This document shows, piece after piece, positions 16,275 to 25,425 of a DNA stretch of 48,755 bases; positions within the stretch are counted from its first letter, which is position 1, and every line of letters starts with the position of its first letter. The stretch is from Saprospiraceae bacterium. GTDB lineage: Bacteria; Bacteroidota; Bacteroidia; Chitinophagales; Saprospiraceae. The DNA lies in assembly GCA_015490175.1 (NCBI GenBank), contig WFYJ01000267.1, positions 1 to 48,755 on the forward strand, given 5' to 3'. The position numbers and the translations under genes are program-made. The notes beneath the pieces are model-generated. The model had not been told where the DNA came from. It searched no databases and saw only the letters and a list, made by a program, of their open reading frames with translations.

Positions 16275-17509
16275 TGGTTTTCAGGGCAACAAAAAAGTGC
16301 AACCCTTTTCTTTTTCTGCTACTCGTGCTGGCACTGGCCTGCCAGTCTTCCGCGCCGCCCCGCTCGGCCACTTCCCCTCAGGGCCGCCTTTCGGCAAATG
16401 AAACCCGCGTGCGCCCCGGTGCCGAACGCCTTGAAGTGGTACTGCCCCTGCTGCGCGGCAAAAGAGTGGGCCTGGTGGTCAACCACACCTCGCTGGTCGG
16501 TCAGACCCATCTGGTGGACACGCTGCTGGCCAGTGGCATCAAAGTGGTGCGCATCTTCGCGCCCGAGCACGGCTTCCGCGGCACGGCCGACGCCGGCGAG
16601 CGCCTCACCGACAGTCGCGACCCCCGCACCGGCCTGCCCGTCATTTCGCTCTACGGCAAAAAGAAAAAGCCCGCACCGAAAGACCTGGCAGGCCTCGACC
16701 TCGTGGTGTACGACATCCAGGACGTGGGTGCCCGCTTTTACACCTACATCTCGACCATGAGCCTGGTGATGGAAGCCTGCGCCGAACAGGGCGTGCCTTT
16801 CCTCGTGCTGGACCGCCCCGACCCCAACGGCCACTACGTCGATGGCCCCGTGCTCGACACGGCCTTTCGCTCGTTTGTGGGCATGCACCCTGTGCCCGTA
16901 GTCTATGGCATGACGCCCGGCGAGTATGCGCGCATGGTCAACGGCGAGGGCTGGCTGAAAGGCGGCATCCACTGCGCGCTCGATGTGGTGCCCTGCGCGG
17001 GCTACACCCACGACACGCCCTATACCCTGCCGGTGCGGCCCAGCCCCAACCTGCCCAACATGCGGGCCGTGTATCTCTACCCTTCGCTGTGCTTCTTCGA
17101 GCCCACGGTGGTCAGCGTGGGCCGCGGCACCGACAAGCAGTTCCAGGTGATCGGCGCGCCCGAAGCGCCCATTGGCGATTACGAATTCAGGCCGATGCCC
17201 ATGCCGGGCGCGCGCCATCCCAAGCACGAGGGCAAGCGCTGCCGCGGCTTCGACCTCACCACCCTCGCTCCCGAAGCCATACGCAACCAGCGACAGCTCG
17301 ACCTCAGCTGGCTCATTCGCTTCTACCAGGCATGGCCCGACAAATCGTCCTTTTTCCTTTCGGAAAAAACGTTCGACCGCCTGGCCGGCACCGACCAGTT
17401 GCGCCGACAACTGGCCGCGGGCATGAGTGAAGAAGAAATCCGGCAAAGCTGGCAGCAGGACCTGCAGCGCTTTCGCCTGATGCGCAGGAAGTACCTGCTG
17501 TACGACTGA
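16274..17509 (+). CDS. NamZ-like exo-beta-N-acetylmuramidase (DUF1343, GH171) lipoprotein
   Basis: A 411-residue protein with a lipoprotein signal: hydrophobic LFLLLVLALAC with lipobox Cys at residue 23. DUF1343 motifs are intact: VVNHTSLVG, FAPEHGFRG, VYDIQDVGARFYTYISTM and LDRPDPNG. Characterised members (NamZ of Bacillus and Tannerella) remove terminal N-acetylmuramic acid from peptidoglycan fragments, so a role in cell-wall recycling in the periplasm is likely. The length matches the family. The residues RLSANE near the mature N-terminus are encoded by a mini-hairpin copy (16386-16398). Another perfect dyad, TTTTTCC-TTTC-GGAAAAA, lies at 17351-17368 within the coding sequence. Confidence 0.88.
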   Translation: MVFRATKKCNPFLFLLLVLALACQSSAPPRSATSPQGRLSANETRVRPGAERLEVVLPLLRGKRVGLVVNHTSLVGQTHLVDTLLASGIKVVRIFAPEHGFRGTADAGERLTDSRDPRTGLPVISLYGKKKKPAPKDLAGLDLVVYDIQDVGARFYTYISTMSLVMEACAEQGVPFLVLDRPDPNGHYVDGPVLDTAFRSFVGMHPVPVVYGMTPGEYARMVNGEGWLKGGIHCALDVVPCAGYTHDTPYTLPVRPSPNLPNMRAVYLYPSLCFFEPTVVSVGRGTDKQFQVIGAPEAPIGDYEFRPMPMPGARHPKHEGKRCRGFDLTTLAPEAIRNQRQLDLSWLIRFYQAWPDKSSFFLSEKTFDRLAGTDQLRRQLAAGMSEEEIRQSWQQDLQRFRLMRRKYLLYD

Positions 17510-17527
17510 ACATCCCAAAAACGACAA

Positions 17528-17557
17528 AAGCGCCAGCCGAACTCTCGACTGACGCTT
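17528..17557 (-). terminator. Terminator of tRNA-Val transcript
   Basis: On the minus strand AAGCGUCAGUCGA pairs with UCGGCUGGCGCUU, a 13-bp stem with two G-U pairs and a 4-base loop. TTTGTCGTTTTT follows. It lies just past the tRNA 3' end. The two wobble pairs would be C-A mismatches on the other strand, which supports the minus direction. Confidence 0.75.
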
Positions 17558-17564
17558 GACACTG

Positions 17565-17639
17565 TGGGCGGTGTAGGATTCGAACCTACGACCCCCTGCT
17601 TGTAAGGCAGGTGCTCTAAACCAACTGAGCTAACCGCCC
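17565..17639 (-). tRNA. tRNA-Val (anticodon UAC)
   Basis: The minus strand folds into a 75-nt cloverleaf: acceptor GGGCGGT pairing with ACCGCCC plus discriminator A, D-arm with AGCTCAGTTGG, anticodon stem CCTGC/GCAGG around loop CTTACAA (anticodon TAC), and T-arm with GGTTCGAATCC. The CCA end is not encoded. Confidence 0.95.
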
Positions 17640-17677
17640 GATTCTCTTTCATTCGTGCCCTTTCTTTCAAAGGCGAC

Positions 17678-17708
17678 GCAAATATATGGGCACTTTCATT
17701 AGTTGCAA
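17678..17708 (-). promoter_or_regulatory. Promoter of tRNA-Val: TTG-N19-TATATTTGC
   Basis: On the minus strand TTG (17708-17706) is followed after exactly 19 bases by TATATTTGC (17686-17678), the full Bacteroidota -33/-7 arrangement. It sits about 40 bases before the tRNA 5' end. Confidence 0.8.
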
Positions 17709-17847
17709 ACCTCTCGGCACAAAAAAAGTTATCGACTCAGACCAACAATTTGATTTTCAGCCACCTTGTTGGATGAAAAAATTTTGCAGCAACATTGCGC
17801 CCGACACAGCGGCCTGTAACCGTTTCAGGATGCTGCCCAAGGGAAGC

Positions 17848-17856
17848 TAAATTTGC
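17848..17856 (+). promoter_or_regulatory. Putative -7 box TAAATTTGC before the AsmA-like gene
   Basis: Matches TAnnTTTGC, 25 bases before the ATG at 17881. No TTG is visible at the expected -33 position. Confidence 0.5.
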
Positions 17857-17880
17857 CTGCAACAAACACTCATCCCCATC

Positions 17881-20379
17881 ATGGCCACCATTCTCCGCCG
17901 CATACTGATTGCGCTTCTTTTCGGTTTTCTGTTGCTGGTGCTCCTTTCGGTCGTCATTGCCAGCCAGTTCAGAGAAGCCTTGGGCCGACAGGCGCTGGGC
18001 CTGCTACAAGATCAACTGCGCACCGAGCTGCGCGTCGGCCGGATTGACCTGGCGATCCTCGAGACCTTTCCCAGTGCGGCCATTGTGCTGGAAGACGTGG
18101 TGCTGAAGGATCGGTTCGGTAAAGACCTGTTGCGCGCCGAGAAGCTGGCGTTGAAGTTCAGGCCCTTCAGCCTTTTCACTGACCACATCCGGGTCCACAC
18201 GCTGCTGGTGCGCAACGGCGAGCTCATCCTGCGCACCGACGCCCGCGGGCGCGCCAATTACGACATCCTCAAGCGCAGCGACGATGAGTCTGCGGCGCAA
18301 AGCGGCAACCTGGGTTTGTCCCTCCGCGACGCCCAATTGGTCAACCTGGATCTGGTGTACAGCGACGCCCGCCAGAAACTCGAATGGTCGGGCTTGTTGG
18401 CCGACGTCCTGCTCTCGGGCGACTTCTCGCAGGACGAAGTGACGCTCAACTCGGTGGGGCAAGTTTTTTCGCGCCATCTGCGCGTGGACACCATCACCTA
18501 TCTCGACCACACGCGCCTGGGCTGGGACGCCGACCTGTTGCTCGACCTCGAGGGGGGCGCCTACCGCTTCCGCAAAATGCACCTGGCCGTGGAAGACAGC
18601 CCCTTCGAGCTGCGCGGACAGATCCTTTCAGAAAAGCAGGGCACGAGCTATGACCTCAAGCTGACGAGCGAAGAAGCCGACCTGCGCTCCGTGAGTCGGC
18701 TGCTGCCGCGCGAATGGAAAGAACAACTGGGCTATTTCGAAAGCCGGGGCGAGCTGCGCGTGCAAGCAACGATCCTGGGCACCATGGCCGGCGGGCAATA
18801 CCCTGCCGTCGATTTCGAGCTGGCCCTGGACGAAGGCACTATCGAGAGTCCGCGCCTGGGCTATCCGCTCAAAGGGGTACGCATGCGCGCCACCTTCACC
18901 AATGGCCGCGGGCGCAGCATGGCCACCTCGCGCCTCGAAATCAACCCGCTGAGCGGATACTTCAACCGCCAGCGTTTCGACATGAGGCTGCGCGTGCACG
19001 ACCTCGACGATCCGCATATCGACTTTTCGCTCGACGGCATCATCCCCGTGGCAGCCGTCTATCGGCTGCTCGATGCCAATGCCATCCAGCAAGGCAAAGG
19101 CAATATCGAAATCAGAGACCTCCACATCGAAGGGCGCTATGCCGACATGTTGCGCCCCGAGCGCATGCCCCGCGTCAAGGCGTCGGGCACCCTTGCCCTC
19201 GACGATGCCGGCCTGCGCATCAACGGCGAAGCGCTGGAAGTAGATCACGGCATGCTGACGCTGCAGGAAGATCGCCTGCACATCGCCGACTTCAAAGCCG
19301 AAGGTGCCGGCAGCGAATGGACCATGGAAGGATGGTTCGACCACCTCATTCCCGTCTTGCTCAGCGACACCACCGCGCGCGACCTGAGGCTGAACTTCGA
19401 GGTCACCCTCCACGCGCCGCGCCTCGACCTGGACCGCGTCCTGCACTGGTTCGAGATGCCGGTCAAGGAAGGCGAAGTGCGGCAGGTGGTGTTCGACTCA
19501 CTGCAGGAAGACCACATCCGCCAGCGGGTGCGCCTGACCAGCCTGCTTGAGGGCACCTTCGAAACGCGCATCGACGCCTTCAACTACCGCCTCGTCGAAC
19601 TTGACAGCTTTGCCGGCAAGCTATCCGTCCGTGCGGGCGCCATGCAACTGGCCGGCGCCGCCCTGGGCATGGGTGGCCGCTGGCAACTCGACGGTCAGGC
19701 CGACCTGGGGCGCCGGCCCGCCGTGCACGCACGCCTGCAGGCACAACACATAGACGCACACGAGCTGTTTCGCCAAGGCGAAAACTTCGGCCAGAGCGTG
19801 CTGCGCAGCGAGCATCTCGAGGGCACCCTCAACACCAAAACCATCGTCGAAGCGCATTGGGACGAGCAAGGCAATTTCCTCTACGACCAGCTCGAGGTGA
19901 CCGGCGGCATCGGCATTCGCGACGGCCACCTCAACAACTTCGAGATGCTGGAAGCTTTTGCCGACTACGTCCGCATCGAAGACCTCAAGCGCCTCTCCAT
20001 TGCCGACATGGAAGCCTGGTTCGACATCCGCGACGAAACGGTCTTTCTGCCCACCACCTTCGTGCGCAGCAGCGTGGTCAACCTGCTCATCACCGGCGAG
20101 CACACCTTTGAAAACGAAATCCAATACTACCTCAAGCTGAATGCCGCCCAGGCCGCCCTGCGCCAGCTCAGGCGCCGCCAGGGCGAGCCCGAACCGCTGC
20201 CCGACAAACGTCGCGGCTGGTTCAACCTGCACTACCACATCTTCGGCACCGTGGACGACTTCGACTACGAGCTCGACCGCCCCGCCGTGGAGGCCGCCTT
20301 GCGCCGCGGCGAACATTACCGACAGGCCATCCAGGAAACGCTCAGACGGGAATTTGGCGACAGCCGGGTCCTGTTTTGA
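17881..20379 (+). CDS. AsmA-like envelope protein
   Basis: An 832-residue protein with a single N-terminal membrane segment (RRILIALLFGFLLLVLLSVV), followed by a long, mostly beta-strand periplasmic part. The AsmA-family N-terminal pattern is present (LRVGRIDLAILETFPSAAI, then VLKDRFGKDLLRAEKLALKF). The repeated low-similarity strands resemble the AsmA/TamB/Vps13-type lipid-transfer groove. The C-terminal part includes EAFADYVRIEDLKRLS and ends in a charged helical tail. Bacteroidota carry several such proteins; a role in outer-membrane lipid transport or assembly is family-level knowledge. A TAAATTTGC box precedes the gene, and the next gene starts about 100 bases downstream with its own promoter. 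Confidence 0.82.
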   Translation: MATILRRILIALLFGFLLLVLLSVVIASQFREALGRQALGLLQDQLRTELRVGRIDLAILETFPSAAIVLEDVVLKDRFGKDLLRAEKLALKFRPFSLFTDHIRVHTLLVRNGELILRTDARGRANYDILKRSDDESAAQSGNLGLSLRDAQLVNLDLVYSDARQKLEWSGLLADVLLSGDFSQDEVTLNSVGQVFSRHLRVDTITYLDHTRLGWDADLLLDLEGGAYRFRKMHLAVEDSPFELRGQILSEKQGTSYDLKLTSEEADLRSVSRLLPREWKEQLGYFESRGELRVQATILGTMAGGQYPAVDFELALDEGTIESPRLGYPLKGVRMRATFTNGRGRSMATSRLEINPLSGYFNRQRFDMRLRVHDLDDPHIDFSLDGIIPVAAVYRLLDANAIQQGKGNIEIRDLHIEGRYADMLRPERMPRVKASGTLALDDAGLRINGEALEVDHGMLTLQEDRLHIADFKAEGAGSEWTMEGWFDHLIPVLLSDTTARDLRLNFEVTLHAPRLDLDRVLHWFEMPVKEGEVRQVVFDSLQEDHIRQRVRLTSLLEGTFETRIDAFNYRLVELDSFAGKLSVRAGAMQLAGAALGMGGRWQLDGQADLGRRPAVHARLQAQHIDAHELFRQGENFGQSVLRSEHLEGTLNTKTIVEAHWDEQGNFLYDQLEVTGGIGIRDGHLNNFEMLEAFADYVRIEDLKRLSIADMEAWFDIRDETVFLPTTFVRSSVVNLLITGEHTFENEIQYYLKLNAAQAALRQLRRRQGEPEPLPDKRRGWFNLHYHIFGTVDDFDYELDRPAVEAALRRGEHYRQAIQETLRREFGDSRVLF

Positions 20380-20382
20380 GGG

Positions 20383-20414
20383 TTGAGGTCTGCGCGAGGC
20401 TTTTCATACTTTTG
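20383..20414 (+). promoter_or_regulatory. Putative promoter TTG-N21-TACTTTTG for the beta-lactamase-like gene
   Basis: TTG at 20383-20385 and TACTTTTG at 20407-20414, spaced by 21 bases, close to the preferred 19. It lies 66-84 bases before the candidate start codons. Confidence 0.55.
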
Positions 20415-20480
20415 ACTCAGGCAAATCTTCCCGGCGCATGCTGCAGACGGTATCCGGATGCGCTGCCGGGCTTGTTCGTG

Positions 20481-22028
20481 ATGTCAACCTTCGAAACGAT
20501 GCTGCGCACACATTTGCTCTTGTTATTCGTCTGTCTCCGCCTTTCGGCAAATGCTTTCCAGACCCAGGCCGACTGGCAATGGCTCGACACGACCGTCACG
20601 CGCGCCCTGGACACCTTCGGCACCACAGGGCTGGCCATCGCCGTGGTGCAAGACGGCCAGGTCGTCTTTGCAAAGGGGTACGGCCGGGCCGATGCGGAAG
20701 CAGGCATTCCTCTGACCACCCGCCACCTGTTCAACATCGCCTCGTGCAGCAAGGCCTTCACTGCGGCGGCCGTGGCGCTGCTGGTCGAGGAAGGCAAGTT
20801 GAGCTGGGACGACAAGGTGACGGACTGGCTGCCCGAGTTTCGCCTCAGCGACGACTGGATCACGCGCCAGCTCGAAGTGCGCGACCTGCTGTGCCATCGT
20901 TCGGGCCTGGCCACCTTCATGGGCGACCTTTTGTGGTACCACTCCCGCTACACCGATGAGGAAGTGATGCGTCGCATGCGCTACCTGCCCATCGAGCGCG
21001 ACTTCCGCAGCGAGTACGGTTATCAGAACAACATGTACATGGTGGCGGGCCTCATCATCGAGCGGGCCTCGGGCATGGACTGGGAGCGGTTCGTTCGCGA
21101 GCGCCTGCTTCTGCCACTCGACATGACGCATACGCGCACTTCCAACGATTCGCTCAAGGGCTACGATCCGCTGGCATGGCCGCACATCGGCGGCAGGCGC
21201 ATCGAACCGCACGACTTCAACGCCACCAAGCCCGCCGCATCGCTCTTCGCCAGCGTGGACGACCTGACGCACTGGGTGCAGATGTGGCTCGATGAGGGCC
21301 GGTATGCCGGCAGGTCCATTTTGCCGCAAGGCAGCCTGCAAGCACTCACCAGCCCGCAGACCATCATGCGCGTCAATGGCTTCGAGCGCGCCCTGGGTAC
21401 CCACTTCAAGGCCTACGCCCTGGGCTGGCGCCTGTTCGACTACGGCGGCAAGATGGTGGTGGAGCATGACGGCGGCATGCCGGGCTACATCAGCAAGATA
21501 ACTCTCGTGCCCGAGGCCAACCTCGGCATCATCATCCTCAACAACGGCATGGATTTCTTCATCAACTCGGCCCTGCGCTACCAGATCCTTCAACGCGCTC
21601 TCGGCACTGCCGACACGCGTGACTTCATCGCCCAATATGCCCGCTTCCGCAAAAACTACCTCCAGCGCAAGGCCGAACAGGAAGCCCGCCGGTTGGCCGC
21701 ACGCGTCGAGGGCACCCGGCCTTCGCTGCCGCCCGATGCCTGGACGGGCGTGTACGAAGACCGCTGGTACGGAAAGGCCATCGTCAGTCAGAAAAAGGAC
21801 GGATCGCTGCTGCTGACCTTCGAGCCGGCAGCCGAAGTATTTACCGGGCCGCTGACCCACTGGCATTACGACACGTGGCGGGTGGACTTCCGCGACCCAT
21901 TCCTCACCTTCGGGCTGGTCAAATTCGAAATGGACGCCTACGGCCAACCCACCGGCTTCACCATCGACCTGCCCAGCGACGACTTCCACTTCGACAAGCT
22001 GCATTTCCGGAAGGTGGATGGAGAGTGA
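20481..22028 (+). CDS. Secreted serine beta-lactamase-like (class C / AmpH-type) hydrolase with DUF3471-type C-terminus
   Basis: A 515-residue protein if started at 20481; an in-frame ATG at 20499 gives a more compact signal peptide (MLRTHLLLLFVCLRLSANA). The frame is open further upstream to 20376, but that part precedes the promoter box. Residues about 30-390 form a beta-lactamase/DD-peptidase fold: S88-C-S-K91 is the nucleophile motif, YQN (in YGYQNNMYM) the second motif, and HDGGMPGY the third. The last ~100 residues (LPPDAWTGVYEDRWYGKA onward) look like a DUF3471 domain. Family members are esterases, D-aminopeptidases or penicillin-binding enzymes; antibiotic resistance is not implied. 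The signal-peptide end RLSAN is encoded by a mini-hairpin copy (20540-20552). Confidence 0.87.
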   Translation: MSTFETMLRTHLLLLFVCLRLSANAFQTQADWQWLDTTVTRALDTFGTTGLAIAVVQDGQVVFAKGYGRADAEAGIPLTTRHLFNIASCSKAFTAAAVALLVEEGKLSWDDKVTDWLPEFRLSDDWITRQLEVRDLLCHRSGLATFMGDLLWYHSRYTDEEVMRRMRYLPIERDFRSEYGYQNNMYMVAGLIIERASGMDWERFVRERLLLPLDMTHTRTSNDSLKGYDPLAWPHIGGRRIEPHDFNATKPAASLFASVDDLTHWVQMWLDEGRYAGRSILPQGSLQALTSPQTIMRVNGFERALGTHFKAYALGWRLFDYGGKMVVEHDGGMPGYISKITLVPEANLGIIILNNGMDFFINSALRYQILQRALGTADTRDFIAQYARFRKNYLQRKAEQEARRLAARVEGTRPSLPPDAWTGVYEDRWYGKAIVSQKKDGSLLLTFEPAAEVFTGPLTHWHYDTWRVDFRDPFLTFGLVKFEMDAYGQPTGFTIDLPSDDFHFDKLHFRKVDGE

Positions 22029-22078
22029 AGCGTGAAGAGAGAGGAGTGAGTAGTGAAGGGCCTTCGACCAAAAAGCAA

Positions 22079-22112
22079 ATGCATCTCTGCGCGCGCTTGC
22101 ACAGAGATGCAT
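22079..22112 (-). terminator. rpsT terminator hairpin
   Basis: ATGCATCTCTG (22079-22089) and CAGAGATGCAT (22102-22112) form a perfect 11-bp stem with a 12-base loop. On the minus strand TTTGCTTTTT follows, consistent with termination downstream of rpsT. Confidence 0.65.
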
Positions 22113-22141
22113 CGAGGGCCGGCCATAAAGAAAAGGGCGAA

Positions 22142-22396
22142 TCAGCCGAGCGAGGCCACGTGCTTCATCAGCTTGCTCTTCAGGTTGGCAGCCTTGTTCT
22201 TGTGCCAGATGTTGCGCTTGGCCAGGCGGTCGATCTTGCTGACCACCTTGGGCAGAAACTTCTCGGCTTCTTCCTTGTCGGTGATCGAGCGCAACGTCTT
22301 GATCATGGTACGCGTCGACTTTTTGTAATAACGGTTGTGCAGCCGACGCTTTTGAATCTGGCGGATACGCTTCTTTGCTGACTTGTGATTTGCCAT
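22142..22396 (-). CDS. rpsT: 30S ribosomal protein S20
   Basis: An 84-residue, strongly basic, all-helical protein starting MANHKSAKKRIRQ, the classical S20 start, with YYKKSTRTMIKTLR and NIWHKNKAANLKSKL further on. S20 binds 16S rRNA in the body of the small subunit. It is monocistronic here, flanked by a minus-strand promoter box (22457-22465) and a terminator hairpin. Confidence 0.96.
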   Translation of the reverse strand: MANHKSAKKRIRQIQKRRLHNRYYKKSTRTMIKTLRSITDKEEAEKFLPKVVSKIDRLAKRNIWHKNKAANLKSKLMKHVASLG

Positions 22397-22456
22397 ATCG
22401 GTTCAGAAAATTGTTTGGTTCGAAACGCAGGGAAAGCCCCCTTTTTCAACTGGACG

Positions 22457-22465
22457 GCAAAGATA
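22457..22465 (-). promoter_or_regulatory. Putative -7 box TATCTTTGC for rpsT
   Basis: On the minus strand it matches TAnnTTTGC, 61 bases before the rpsT start codon. Confidence 0.55.
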
Positions 22466-22503
22466 GACTTTTTCAGAAAACCCGACCCCGCCTCCGTGTT
22501 TTT

Positions 22504-22516
22504 TTTGGCGAAAGCC
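22504..22516 (+). repeat. TTTGGC-GAAA-GCC mini-hairpin between rpsT and sucA
   Basis: Non-coding copy of the dispersed motif in the 249-base divergent region, preceded by a run of T. Confidence 0.6.
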
Positions 22517-22580
22517 GAGGCATGGGGCAGAGATCGCCGGGAGGGGCGAAAATTCGCGTGATTGGAGACACTTTCAGGCA

Positions 22581-22588
22581 TAATTTTG
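22581..22588 (+). promoter_or_regulatory. Putative -7 box TAATTTTG for sucA
   Basis: Matches TAnnTTTG, 58 bases before the sucA start at 22646. TTG at 22562-22564 is 16 bases upstream, shorter than the ideal spacing. Confidence 0.45.
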
Positions 22589-22645
22589 TTTGATATTTGC
22601 GCGAATCTGGAAAAACCCGGTCCACCAACCAACAGAAGTCCAGCC

Positions 22646-25393
22646 ATGACTGACTTTTCGTTCGTCTTCAACGCACACCCCAACTACATCGCCTCGCTCT
22701 ACGAGCAATACCAGCGCGATCCCGAATCGGTCGAAGAGAGCTGGCGCCTGTTTTTCCGCGGCTTCGACTTTGCGCTTGCGCAAAACGGAGCCCCCAGCGG
22801 CGATGCCACCGCCTCGAAAGAGCAGATCGACAAGGAGCTGCGCGTGTACGCCATCATCGTGGCCTACCGCAACCGCGGCCATCTGCGCTCGCAGACCAAC
22901 CCCATCCGGGCGCGCCGCGACCGCCGGCCCAACCTCGATCTGGCCGACTTCAACCTCACCGAGGCCGATCTGGAGCGCCACTTCGTGGCCGGGCGCGAGA
23001 TCGGGCTCGAAAACGCCACGCTGCGCCGGATCATCGAGCACCTCGAGAAGGTGTATTGCGGCCACATCGGCTTCGAGTTCATGCACATCCGCGAGCGGGT
23101 CAAGCGGCGCTGGCTGCGCGAGCGCATCGAGCGCATCATGCCCGAGAAGAGCTTCGGGCTGAGCATAGACGAAAAGCGCCGCATCCTCGAGAAGCTCAAC
23201 GGCGCCGTCGTCTTCGAGAAGTTTCTCAACACCAAGTACGTGGGCCAGAAGCGCTTCTCGCTCGAAGGCGGCGAAAGCACCATCCCCGCCCTCGACTTCA
23301 TCATCAACAAGGGCGCAGCGCTGGGTGTGGAAGAGTTCGTGATGGGCATGGCCCACCGCGGCCGCCTCAACGTGCTGGCCAATATCCTGGGCAAGACCTA
23401 CGAGCAGATCTTCAACGAGTTCGAGGACTTCGTCATTCCCGACCAGAGCTTCGGCGACGGCGACGTGAAGTATCACATGGGCTATTCGTCGCAAGTAGAG
23501 ACGCCTTCCGGCAAAAAGGTCCACCTGAAGCTGGCGCCCAACCCCTCGCACCTCGAGAGTGTGGATCCGGTGGTGGAAGGCTTCACGCGCGCCAAGGGCG
23601 ACCTGCTCTACGACAACGACTACGACCGCATCATGCCCATCCTCATCCATGGCGATGCCGCCATCGCCGGCCAGGGTGTGGTGTACGAGACGGTGCAGAT
23701 GAGCCAGCTGCAGGGCTACTACACGGGCGGCACCGTGCACTTCGTCATCAACAACCAGGTGGGCTTCACCACCGACTTCTACGACGCCCGCTCTTCGACC
23801 TACTGCACCGACGTGGCCAAGGTCGTGGATGCGCCGGTGTTCCACGTCAACGGCGACGATCCCGAGGCCGTGGTGTTCGTGGCCCAGCTCGCCGCCGAAT
23901 ACCGCCAGACGTTCCACACCGACGTGTTCATCGACATGGTGTGCTACCGCCGCCACGGCCACAACGAAGGCGACGACCCGCAGTTCACCCAGCCCGAGAT
24001 GTACCAGATCATCAAGAAGCATCCCGATGTGCGCACCCTCTACGTCGAGATGCTGACCGAACGCGGCGATATCGAAAAACAGTTGGCCGAAGAGCTGGAA
24101 GACAAGTTCTGGAAAGAGTTGCAGGCGCGCCTCGACGAAGTCAAGGAAAAGCCACTGCCCTACGAGTACCAGCCCCCCGAAGAGGCCTGGCGCAAGCTGA
24201 AGAAACGCACCACCGCCGAAGACTTCGAGCAGTCTCCCGTCACAGGCGTGCCGGAAGACCAGGTCAGGCTGGTCATCGAACACCTGCTCACGCTGCCCGA
24301 CTGGCTCAACCCCGTGAGCAAGGTCAAGCGCCTGCTCAAACACACGCGCAAGCTCTGGGACGAAGGCAAGCTCGACTGGGCCATGGCCGAGCTGCTGGCC
24401 TACGGCACCATTCTGCTGCAAGGCCAGAACGTGCGCATGAGCGGCCAGGACGTGCGCCGCGGCACTTTCTCGCATCGCCATGCCGTGTTTTACGATAACG
24501 GCACCGAGGCCATCTACAACCGCCTCGAAGGCATGCAGGAAGGCCAGGGCAAGTTTTACATTTTCAACTCGCTGCTCTCGGAGTTCGGCGTGCTGGGCTT
24601 CGAGTACGGCTATTCACTGGCCACGCCCGACACGCTCGTCATCTGGGAAGCGCAGTTCGGCGACTTTGCCAACGGCGCCCAGGTCATCTTCGACCAGTAC
24701 ATCAGCTCGGCCGAGAGCAAGTGGCAACGCCAGAGCGGCCTGGTGATGCTGCTGCCGCACGGCTACGAAGGGCAGGGCCCCGAGCACTCGAGCGCCCGCC
24801 TCGAGCGCTACCTGCAGGCCAGTGCCGAGTACAACATCACGGTGGCCAACTGCACCACGCCGGCCAACTTCTTCCATCTGCTGCGCCGCCAACTGGCACG
24901 CCCCTTCCGCAAGCCGCTCGTCGTGATGACGCCCAAGTCGCTGCTGCGCCACCCCCGCGTGATATCGTCCATCGATGAGTTTACGGGCGAGACGCGCTTC
25001 CGCGAACTGATTGACGACCCGGCCGTCACCACCAGGGCTGCCGCCAAAAAGGTGAAGACGCTGTTGTTGTGCAGCGGCAAGATCTATTACGAGTTGCTGG
25101 CAAAAAAAGAAGCCGACCAGCGCGACGACGTGGCCATCGTGCGCCTCGAACAGCTCTACCCGCTGCCCGAAAAGCAGTTGGACGAGCTGTTTGCCAAATA
25201 CAAAGGTGCTGCCATCCGCTGGGTACAGGAAGAACCGGCCAACATGGGTGCCTGGCAGTACGTGCTGTCGTGGTATTGCGGTCGGGTGCCGATGCAACTG
25301 GTGTCGCGCAAGCCCAGCGCCTCGCCCGCCACGGGCTTCAAGAAAAAGCACGACCAGGAGCAGCAGGCCATCATCGAGAAGGCTTTTGCCTGA
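22646..25393 (+). CDS. sucA: 2-oxoglutarate dehydrogenase E1 component
   Basis: A 915-residue ThDP-dependent E1, the normal SucA length. The N-terminal segment FVFNAHPNYIASLYEQYQRD resembles the short E2-binding helix of SucA. Core motifs are GMAHRGRLNVLANILGK, HGDAAIAGQGVVYE, INNQVGFTTD and YRRHGHNEGDDP, all typical of the catalytic domains. It decarboxylates 2-oxoglutarate and reductively succinylates the lipoyl group of E2 (SucB) in the TCA cycle. No sucB or lpd follows, so the complex must be assembled from distant genes. I chose the ATG at 22646; an upstream in-frame ATG at 22562 lies before the promoter box. A perfect terminator follows the stop. ALAQNG near the N-terminus is encoded by a mini-hairpin copy (22774-22785). 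Confidence 0.95.
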   Translation: MTDFSFVFNAHPNYIASLYEQYQRDPESVEESWRLFFRGFDFALAQNGAPSGDATASKEQIDKELRVYAIIVAYRNRGHLRSQTNPIRARRDRRPNLDLADFNLTEADLERHFVAGREIGLENATLRRIIEHLEKVYCGHIGFEFMHIRERVKRRWLRERIERIMPEKSFGLSIDEKRRILEKLNGAVVFEKFLNTKYVGQKRFSLEGGESTIPALDFIINKGAALGVEEFVMGMAHRGRLNVLANILGKTYEQIFNEFEDFVIPDQSFGDGDVKYHMGYSSQVETPSGKKVHLKLAPNPSHLESVDPVVEGFTRAKGDLLYDNDYDRIMPILIHGDAAIAGQGVVYETVQMSQLQGYYTGGTVHFVINNQVGFTTDFYDARSSTYCTDVAKVVDAPVFHVNGDDPEAVVFVAQLAAEYRQTFHTDVFIDMVCYRRHGHNEGDDPQFTQPEMYQIIKKHPDVRTLYVEMLTERGDIEKQLAEELEDKFWKELQARLDEVKEKPLPYEYQPPEEAWRKLKKRTTAEDFEQSPVTGVPEDQVRLVIEHLLTLPDWLNPVSKVKRLLKHTRKLWDEGKLDWAMAELLAYGTILLQGQNVRMSGQDVRRGTFSHRHAVFYDNGTEAIYNRLEGMQEGQGKFYIFNSLLSEFGVLGFEYGYSLATPDTLVIWEAQFGDFANGAQVIFDQYISSAESKWQRQSGLVMLLPHGYEGQGPEHSSARLERYLQASAEYNITVANCTTPANFFHLLRRQLARPFRKPLVVMTPKSLLRHPRVISSIDEFTGETRFRELIDDPAVTTRAAAKKVKTLLLCSGKIYYELLAKKEADQRDDVAIVRLEQLYPLPEKQLDELFAKYKGAAIRWVQEEPANMGAWQYVLSWYCGRVPMQLVSRKPSASPATGFKKKHDQEQQAIIEKAFA

Positions 25394-25425
25394 AGGCTAC
25401 AGGACTGACATGACTCAGGCCCGGG

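Noticed and set aside
19767-19785. GTTTCGCCAAGGCGAAAAC palindrome in the AsmA-like gene
   Set aside because: It is self-complementary but lacks the GNRA loop and TTT flank order of the mini-hairpin family, so it was not counted.
22574-24481. 635-codon open frame antisense to sucA
   Set aside because: It is a GC-rich shadow of a certain gene; its composition (His/Val/Gly-rich) and lack of motifs fit an artefact.
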